A program made the position numbers and the translations under genes. From an uncultured Verrucomicrobiota bacterium (GTDB lineage: Bacteria; Verrucomicrobiota; Verrucomicrobiia; Limisphaerales; UBA9464), in NCBI GenBank assembly GCA_903925515.1, contig CAIYFP010000308.1, positions 1-5,173 of the forward strand: a stretch of DNA of 5,173 bases, read 5' to 3'. The notes under the pieces were generated by a model, which did no database searches, was not told where the DNA came from, and saw only the letters and a list, made by a program, of their open reading frames with translations. Shown here piece after piece: positions 1 to 5,173 of the stretch (position 1 is the first letter of the stretch; the number at the start of each line of letters is the position of its first letter).

Positions 1-3000
1 GCGTCGAGGCCGGCGTTGGGGTCGTTGAGGAGGGTGCCACCGGGGATGACGAGCATCCACTCGGTGTTCCAGACGGAGCGGCCGATGAGGCGGGAGTCGC
101 TGGAGGCCTCCTGCTGCGAGAATCCGCCCGAGTCATGATAGGCGCGGAAGCTCGAGAACTTCCGGATCTCGGCCATGTTGCCCGCAAGGGAGTCGAGGGC
201 AGGCTGGAAGTTGGCGTTCTTGATCTCGCTCTGGCCGATCTCGAAGGGGATCGGGATCTTTTGGTCCACGATCCGCCACATGCGCGTCTCGAAGTCGTTG
301 CCGTCCTGGGCGCGGAGCACGTCGGCGCCGACCGGCACCAGATAGACGCGAGGAGTCATGGAGAGGCCATTGCCGTTGTAGTCGGAGAACCACACGCCCA
401 CCGAGCGGACCTTGGTGGCGAAGTTGCTGGGGTCATAGGCGCTGTCGCCGCCGCCGAGGGGCCAGCCGAAGAAGTTGAGGCCAAACGTGACGGTGGTGGG
501 AAAGCGAAGGACCAGCGCAGGCTGTGCCCCCGCCGACTCCGGAGCGAACGGACGGCAAAAGCGCCGGAAGTCGGGCAGATCCCACACGTTGTTCACGATG
601 CCGGCCTTGAGCACCTTCTTCCAATCCGAGTCGGAGCTGCCACGAAGACGGAACAGCTCGTTGCGGAGGGAGAAGCGGCCCGTCTCGGTCTGGGGGTTGT
701 TGAAGCCCATCTGGGTCTTCTGGACCGTGAAGTTCTGGGAGAGTCGGGCAAGCGGATCTGCAAGACCCATGCGCCCCGCGACCGGCGTCACGCCGGTGAC
801 ATCGACCCGCAACTGGCCCAGGGTCCGGTGCCGGAGGATGTCGGTCAGGAAACGCGTGCCGGAATTGTTGCCCTTGCCGATGAGGTTGACCTCGTAGTCG
901 TAGGCGGTGGCAGCGAGATAGACGTACCGGGCGGCGAGATCGAACTGGGATCGGTACTTGTTAAGTGCCTCGTTGCGGAACATGCGATAGGCCATGTCAC
1001 GGTAACGCAGCTTGGTGGCGTCGCCGGCGACGTCGGCGCGGAGGAGTCGGCGCTCCTCCAGGACGCGCTGGCCTTTCGCGATCGTCGCGCGGACGTGTTC
1101 AGCGGCCTGATCGAGGGCTTCGCGCTGGTTGAACATCTCCAGACGAAGGACCGGTTCCTGGCGAAGATCCCGATTGGCCTCCTTCAGGCGCTGCTGGGTT
1201 GCGATGTCCGCCTTGTCGAGCAGCAGCTTGCGGTCGGAGGCCCTGTCGGCCGCATCCAACTTGGTCATCACCACGCCCTCCGCATAGGCGTCCGAGGCCT
1301 TGGCCATCACCGCGAGGGCCGTGGAACCCGCCGCGGCAAGCGTCTTGATCGCACCGCGGGCCGGGGCCGTGGCATCCGACGACAACCCGACGGACTTGGG
1401 CAAGGCCTCCGCAGTGGCGTCCGCAAACTTCGAGAGTTTCTCCGCACCGACCTCCATGGCGACGGCACCGTACTTGTAGGTGAGGTACTGCCGCCTGTAG
1501 TAGAGCTTCTGATTCGACTTCTCGTCGAACGTGGCAAGCTCGCTGTTGCCGATCAGCTTTTCTCCGTCGATCAGGTTGATTTTCTCGTCCATCCCCTGGA
1601 GCAGGTTCTCATAGTTCTTCACGGCCTGCTTGAAGCGGGCCTCCTGTTGGACCATGCCTTGGATGGCCACCTGGATCTCGCCCTGGGCCCGCCGTTGCCC
1701 CCAGTCAGTGGGGGCTTTGTAGGCGTAGCCCTCGGACGAATGCGGGTAGTCGATGGGCACGGCAGTGTACGGTTCGATGGAGGTGGCAGTTTCACCGGCA
1801 AGCTTGGCAGCCGTGTTGTAGGTGCGCGCCTCCACGGCCGGATTGACAACGCCCAGAGCCGTGAGGGCCCCGATCTCGGGCACCAACCCCGCCATCTTGT
1901 TGGTATTAAAAGCGCCGGAGGTCTTGACCCATTCGTCGTTCAGGCGTTTTTGGAAAGATGTAATCCGCGAATCCGGAGGGGCCGTGTCCCCGTTGACGTC
2001 GGCGGTGTCCACGTAGAGGTAGTGGATCAGGTCTGGACCCGAGTAGCCGCTGGGGAAGGCCTTCCCGGAGCCAATGTCTCCCGCGTAGGGATAGCCGTAA
2101 ATTTCGATGAGCTTGTTCTCCAGCTCTCGCTCCTGCGACCGGTTCTTCGCAGTGAGATCCGATTGCGAGTCGGCACTGCTGCGCAGGGCCACCGTCATCG
2201 CGTTGGCCTCGTCAAACAGGGTGCGCGCATTCAGCAGAGATGTCTTTGCACGCTCCGCCACCTGCTCGAAGTGGGTCTTGCCGGCGGAAACCTGGGCCGG
2301 ATCGATGTCGAAGGGCACCGCACCGGCGACCAAGCCCAAGGGGTTAAGCCCGTTGTCGGCCTTGTGGATCTGCCCGACGATCTCGAACGCCTCGGCGGAA
2401 ATCTGAGCCAGCTCGCCGACGGTTTGCCGGTCGATCTTGTCGAGGCCGGTGTGTTCGGGATCCGGATCCTCGCTGGGAAGGATGGCGTTGCCCGTGAGCC
2501 AGTCGAAGTAGGCGGCGGAGGCGGCGCGCTGCGCCCACTCGCTGACGCCCCATCCGCGCGTGGCGTCCGTGTCGGTGTAGCCCTGCCATTGCCCGGCGGG
2601 GTCCGCCACGTACTTGTCGCGGTAGGTCAGATCGACAATCTGCGAGCCGGCCTTCGCCTTGTTGGCGGCCAGCGTCGCGAACTTGCGTTCATCTAGGTAG
2701 TCCACCTTGACCGGCACGCCCGCCAACAGGACGGCCTCGCTGCGGGGCTGCCATGTGAAGTTGGGATGACGCAGCAAGTCGTAGTAGCCCTTGACCGCAG
2801 TGAGGTAATGACCCCACGCATCACCATGTCCCTGCGGATAGAGGGTCCGGGCATCCGTCTCGTTGATCCGCCCATCGCGGTTCTGGTCCGCCATGTTGTA
2901 CACCTGCGAGTAGGCGATCTCGCCGTCACCCAGGGTGAAATTCCAGAGCAGGCGGTTGTACACCGGGGCTCCCTGAACGCCCGCACTGCTGTCATCACGC

Positions 3001-5173
3001 CCGCGCAGCAACGCCAGTTCCTCTTCCAACAGGCTGTCGAGCTGGTTTTGGAACGCGAAGATGGACGACGCCGTCGCCCCGTATTCGTTGGAACCGGTGG
3101 TGAAGCCGATCGTGGGATCCGCGGCATCCGCCATCGCCTCGTTGCCCATCAGGGCGTACAGGTCGGCGATCCGGCTGGCCGCCAGCAGCAAGGCGTCATT
3201 GGCAGGTCCGTAGTTGACCGCAGGGACCCCCTCGATGGAGAGCGCCTTGCCGCGGTTAAGGACGGTCTGGTAGGCCTCGATGAGCCCGATGGAGTTCAGG
3301 TAGTTGGGGTCCGGGTTGAAGGCGATGTCGCCCTCATACCGTGCGCCCGCCTGCTGCAACATGCTGATGACGGTGCTGGCTTCGGCACTGTTGAAGTCCG
3401 TGGCGCGCGCATCAAACGGGTTGAGCCCGCGGATCACGCGCTTGATCCAGCCCTCGGCCAGCATCGCGGCCGGGTAGCTCTTGCTGGACGGATCCCCGAC
3501 CCAGTCGCTCCAGTTGGTGTCGCCGTTCACGTTGAAGCCACGGAACCGGAGGACGAACCAGTTGTCCGAAAGGACCAGCAGGCCGGACTCTCCCGAACCA
3601 CCAAGGGTGATCTGGTTGAGCCCAAGGGCACCGCTGTGGCGAATCCATCCCCGGGTGTCGGTGACCTTGCCCGTCAACGGATTGACGCTGGGCAGGTTGG
3701 TTCGGGCAATCGGATCATACGGGTGATACCACCACTCGAACTCCACGTTGTCGGCGCGGCCGGCGAAGTCCGAGCTGTGACGCAGAATGAGGCGCGAGTC
3801 GAAGACGTTGTCGTTCGGCAGCACCTTGATGTCGCCGCGGTACGGCCCGTCGTCGATCTCGATGATCTTCAAGCTGACCGGCAGGCCACCCAGCGTCGGA
3901 TCATTGTTCTCCAGCAAGGTCACGTAGCGGGGAGGAATGCCGTAGGGCGCATCGGTGACACTCACGAATTGGCTCGCCCCCGCGACAACGCCATCCAACC
4001 CATGGCCGCTGTCGTCCGGTGCACGGTTTCCCGACGCGGTGTCAAACCGCCAGTAGCCCGCGAGGCCTTCGCGACCCACGGTCATCTTCTTCCGGGAATC
4101 GGCTGCCAGCTGGGAGCCGCGCCGCGCCACGCCATCCCAAAGCCGGATCTCATCCAGCATTCCGACGAAGATGTGCGCCGGCGTTCCCGGGTCCGCCCCG
4201 AAGTAAAGAGGGGCTGTGTCCTTCGAATCCAAGGGGATGGAGAAACCCTCCGCGAAACCCACCGCGTTGCCATTGCGATAGATGGCACCGGTCTGGGCGT
4301 CCGCGTCGAAGACGAAGGCGTAGTGCACCCAGGTATTGATGTCCGAAGGCAGGACAGGGTCCTCGGTGCGGACGCGTTGGGTGTTGAATTCAAAACTCAT
4401 GTAGCCGGAGCGATACCCGGCCTTCAGTGCCTTCAGCGAATTGCCCCCCAGCCGAACCAGCGTGTTGTCCGTCGTGGAACCCGTCTGGTTGTAAATCCAG
4501 AACTCAATCGTGAACGAACCATTCAGCCCCGAAGCGTTGCCGTCGGTGCCCAGGGCTCCCTTCGGCTGGTTGATGGTCAGCAATTGGGAGGATGTCGCAG
4601 GAAAGGCCAACGCCTTGCCCGGGTCCGCCATCGCGGGAGGCACCGTGGCATCCGCCGCGGTCAACGCCTTGGGTCCGCTTCCAAATACCTCAGGCACCGC
4701 ATTCGTCAGCGTGCGGGACACTCCATTGATGGTGACCCGGGTGACATTGGTGCCATAGGTCAATCCCACCAGCAGCGCCTGGTCCGCCACCCCGTCCCCA
4801 TTTAGATCCAGTCGGTTGGGATTGCGGCAAAGATCGTACAACGCATCGATCGCCCCCGTGAATTGGGTCTTCGAAACGCCTGACGCGCTGTTGGCCAGTG
4901 CCTTGACGGTGTCGCGCTCGCTTGGAGTGAGGATGTTCGGCAGAACAAGCGGCTCACCGATGGCGGAGCGATCTTCGTACCCGCCGAAATACAGCCACTT
5001 GTTCCCGGCGTCATAGCTGAGCCGCGCACGGATGGCGTAGGGAAGATCCACAAACACCTGACGTCCGCGCGTGTCCGTCGCCGTCTTGATGGCGGACGGC
5101 ATGACAAACGTGGACGACAGTCGGATGTAGCGTTCGCTGATCGGATCAAAGAGGCGTGTCAGATTGTTGAGCC
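1..5173 (-). CDS. Giant modular LamG-domain protein with Tc toxin A-like C-terminal half (partial at both ends)
   Basis: One minus-strand frame is open from 5171 to 3 (1723 codons) without a stop; both the start codon and the stop codon lie outside the window. The translation is protein-like throughout: typical LamG motifs (NTWVHYAFVFD, MLDEIRLWDGVAR, LAGYWRFD), an EF-hand-like loop (DQNRDGRINETD), long amphipathic Ala/Glu/Arg-rich helices, then an aromatic- and Gly-rich beta region. Third codon positions are mostly G/C and the frame is never broken. Only two cysteines are visible (residues 115 and 1539), which suits an exported or surface protein, although no signal peptide can be seen because the N-terminus is missing. 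Function is not established. LamG domains usually bind glycans or proteins, and the C-terminal half resembles TcA toxin subunits in layout. Such families are often annotated only as LamG-like jellyroll proteins. I am sure of the gene, moderately sure of LamG, and tentative about the toxin-like half. Confidence 0.95.
3..881 (-). other. Protein region: C-terminal beta-rich domain, TcB-binding-domain-like (cut by window edge)
   Basis: Residues 1431-1723. Begins with TLGQLRVDVTGVTPVAGRMG and FSLRNELFRLRG, then LVLRFPTTVTFGLNFFGWPL and GGGDSAYDPSNFATKVRSVG leading into VWFSDYNGNGLSMTPRVYLV. It ends with FSSFRAYHDSGGFSQQEASS and WNTEWMLVIPGGTLLNDPN. Order and spacing recall the C-terminal part of TcA: a stretch after the last pore helix, a segment with K-I-R-x-I before a strand, a compact aromatic region and a final strand pair. 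The second cysteine (1539) lies in DFRRFCRPFAPE. The window stops before the stop codon, so the end is missing. The Tc assignment is tentative; it could be an unrelated beta domain of its own family. Confidence 0.45.
882..1697 (-). other. Protein region: long alpha-helical hairpin, TcA pore-region-like
   Basis: Residues about 1159-1430. A first long helical stretch (QRRAQGEIQVAIQGMVQQEA through YRRQYLTYKYGAVAMEVGAE) leads to a short break rich in Pro, Gly, Ser and Ala (ALPKSVGLSSDATAPARGA, centred on residues 1258-1273). An Ala-rich helix follows (AIKTLAAAGSTALAVMAKA), then a highly charged Arg/Glu/Lys/Gln helix (KLLLDKADIATQQRLKEANR, VRATIAKGQRVLEERRLLRA), and finally an aromatic-rich helix (FDLAARYVYLAATAYDYEVN). 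Known TcA subunits have the same order: a long helix up, a small apolar tip, a return helix that becomes heavily charged, and a final helix with a D-L-A...A-x-x-A-Y pattern. Similarity is judged from memory and could also reflect generic coiled coil. Confidence 0.5.
1698..3479 (-). other. Protein region: long mostly helical middle segment, unnamed domain(s)
   Basis: Residues about 565-1158. It opens with the helical block AAMLAEGWIKRVIRGLNPFD and continues with helices such as NDALLLAASRIADLYALMGN and FAFQNQLDSLLEEELALLRG. An EF-hand-like loop follows at 762-773, then HYLTAVKGYYDLLRHPNFTW, VKVDYLDERKFATLAANKAK and GWGVSEWAQRAASAAYFDWL. Further on are GKTHFEQVAERAKTSLLNA, a YGYPYAGDIG block, GYSGPDLIHYLYVD and a DVNGDT loop (1983-2000). 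No enzyme active-site signature is apparent. I cannot assign it to a named family. By position it corresponds to the helical shell part of a TcA-like protein, which is a guess. Confidence 0.5.
2853..2888 (-). other. Protein motif: EF-hand / dockerin-type Ca-binding loop
   Basis: Residues 762-773 read D-Q-N-R-D-G-R-I-N-E-T-D. Ligand positions 1 (Asp762), 3 (Asn764), 5 (Asp766), 9 (Asn770) and 12 (Asp773) are all filled, Gly767 is at position 6 and Ile769 at position 8, so the 12-residue loop pattern is complete. It is flanked by helix-prone sequence (SQVYNMA before, ARTLYPQ after). I see only one copy close by, so it is not a standard paired dockerin. Ca binding as a structural site is the most likely role. 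Confidence 0.7.
3480..4028 (-). other. Protein region: beta-rich segment after LamG
   Basis: Residues about 382-564. Alternating hydrophobic and polar stretches suggest beta-sandwich folding: YVTLLENNDPTLGGLPVSLK, IIEIDDGPYRGDIKVLPND, SRLILRHSSDFAG, NVEFEWWYHPYD, GLLVLSDNWFVLRFRGFN. It is Trp- and Tyr-rich and contains a FNVNGDTNWSDWVGD stretch. I recognise no named family; an Ig-like or cadherin-like sandwich is possible. It joins the LamG domain to the helical middle of the protein. Confidence 0.5.
4029..4619 (-). other. Protein domain: LamG / concanavalin A-like jellyroll
   Basis: Residues about 185-381. Hallmarks appear in the family order: an opening strand (KALAFPATSSQLLTINQP), the first core strand (GSFTIEFWIYNQTGS), the central NTWVHYAFVFDAD with Trp281 followed by a hairpin ending in IYRNGNAVG, the LYFGAD strand, the closing MLDEIRLWDGVARRG signature, and GLAGYWRFDTASG. 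About 200 residues is normal for this fold (Laminin_G_3 type). Such domains usually bind carbohydrate or protein ligands outside the cell; the ligand here cannot be read from sequence. The domain is intact and lies in the middle of a longer chain rather than at an end. Confidence 0.88.
4620..5171 (-). other. Protein region: N-terminal segment of the fragment, no recognised domain
   Basis: Residues 1-184 of the fragment. The early part looks like the end of a beta-rich unit (DLPYAIRARLSYD, NKWLYFGGYEDRSAIGEP). It is followed by a short helical stretch (LTPSERDTVKALANSAS, AIDALYDLCRNPNRLDLNG) containing one of the only two cysteines, and then a linker rich in Ala, Pro and Thr leading into the LamG domain. 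I do not recognise a named domain. Since residue 1 is already inside folded-looking sequence, more protein must lie upstream, beyond position 5173. Confidence 0.6.
4782..4808 (-). other. Protein motif: DLNGDGVAD Ca-loop-like sequence
   Basis: Residues 122-130 read D-L-N-G-D-G-V-A-D. Spaced acidic and Asn ligands followed by Gly are typical of short Ca-binding loops in thrombospondin type 3 and dockerin-like sequences of exported bacterial proteins. There is no acidic residue at loop position 12 (Leu133), so it is not a complete EF-hand. It sits between the N-terminal segment and the LamG domain and may rigidify the junction; Ca binding is inferred only. Confidence 0.45.

Noticed and set aside
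135..2696. Long plus-strand open frame of 853 codons
   Set aside because: It is codon-aligned with the real minus-strand gene, so each plus codon is the reverse complement of a sense codon. Its stop would need a sense TTA, CTA or TCA, which are rare in this GC-rich gene. The frame ends exactly at a sense CTA (Leu) at 2694-2696. Its translation has no recognisable domain.
2693..3127. Minus-strand 144-codon open frame in another phase
   Set aside because: It is out of phase with the long gene, and its Arg/Ser/Pro/Thr-rich translation is typical of a shifted GC-rich frame. The in-phase translation of the same bases contains the EF-hand-like loop and ordered helices.
4082..4393. Minus-strand 103-codon open frame and similar short frames (433-624, 1307-1537, 1619-1849, 4802-5149)
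   Set aside because: All overlap the long gene in other phases, show Arg/Pro/Ser-rich composition and have no domain. They are shadows of the long gene.
2766..4805. Long plus-strand open frame of 679 codons
   Set aside because: Same codon-aligned antisense register. It ends at another sense CTA (Leu123, in the DLNGDGVAD motif). The protein is Arg/Val/Gly-rich without domain structure, while the opposite strand encodes a clear LamG domain.
2853..4808. A dockerin domain for cellulosome-type attachment
   Set aside because: A dockerin needs two closely spaced Ca-loop repeats. The complete loop (2853-2888) and the partial one (4782-4808) are about 630 residues apart and in different contexts.
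1..5173. Promoter, terminator, RNA gene, repeat or CRISPR inside the window
   Set aside because: There is no intergenic DNA. I saw no tandem or dispersed nucleotide repeats and no tRNA- or rRNA-like stretches. Any promoter-like or hairpin-like run would lie within the coding frame and has no independent support.

Overview
The window lies entirely inside one very large protein-coding gene on the minus strand. A single reading frame (codons starting at window positions congruent to 2 modulo 3, read from 5171 down to 3) is open for 1723 consecutive codons, with no stop, no frameshift and neither end of the gene present. The third codon position is mostly G or C. High GC, a LamG jellyroll domain, short Ca-binding D/N loops and very little cysteine suggest a large exported protein from a Verrucomicrobiota- or Planctomycetota-like bacterium. 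That taxonomic guess is an inference from protein style, not a match.

Layout, in the direction of translation (residue numbers refer to this fragment, residue 1 at 5171): an N-terminal segment with no named domain, ending near a DLNGDGVAD Ca-loop-like motif (residues 1-184, about 5171-4620); a LamG/concanavalin A-like jellyroll domain (about 185-381, 4619-4029); a beta-rich segment (about 382-564, 4028-3480); a long, mostly helical segment carrying one near-canonical EF-hand/dockerin-like loop (about 565-1158, 3479-1698); a long alpha-helical hairpin-like region (about 1159-1430, 1697-882); and a beta-rich C-terminal region containing a GWPLGGGDSAYD block (1431-1723, 881-3).

The main point of interest is that the last two segments follow the order and texture of the C-terminal half of insecticidal Tc toxin A subunits (TcA). 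Those have a long helical pore-forming hairpin with a short less regular tip, then a helix rich in aromatics, then a beta domain that binds TcB. Here that arrangement sits downstream of a LamG domain and an EF-hand-like loop, which is not the standard TcA layout. I compared it with TcA from memory only, so this is a structural hypothesis.

No RNA genes, mobile elements, repeats, CRISPR, promoters or terminators were seen, and there is no intergenic DNA. Two long plus-strand open frames (853 and 679 codons) are codon-aligned antisense shadows of the real gene.
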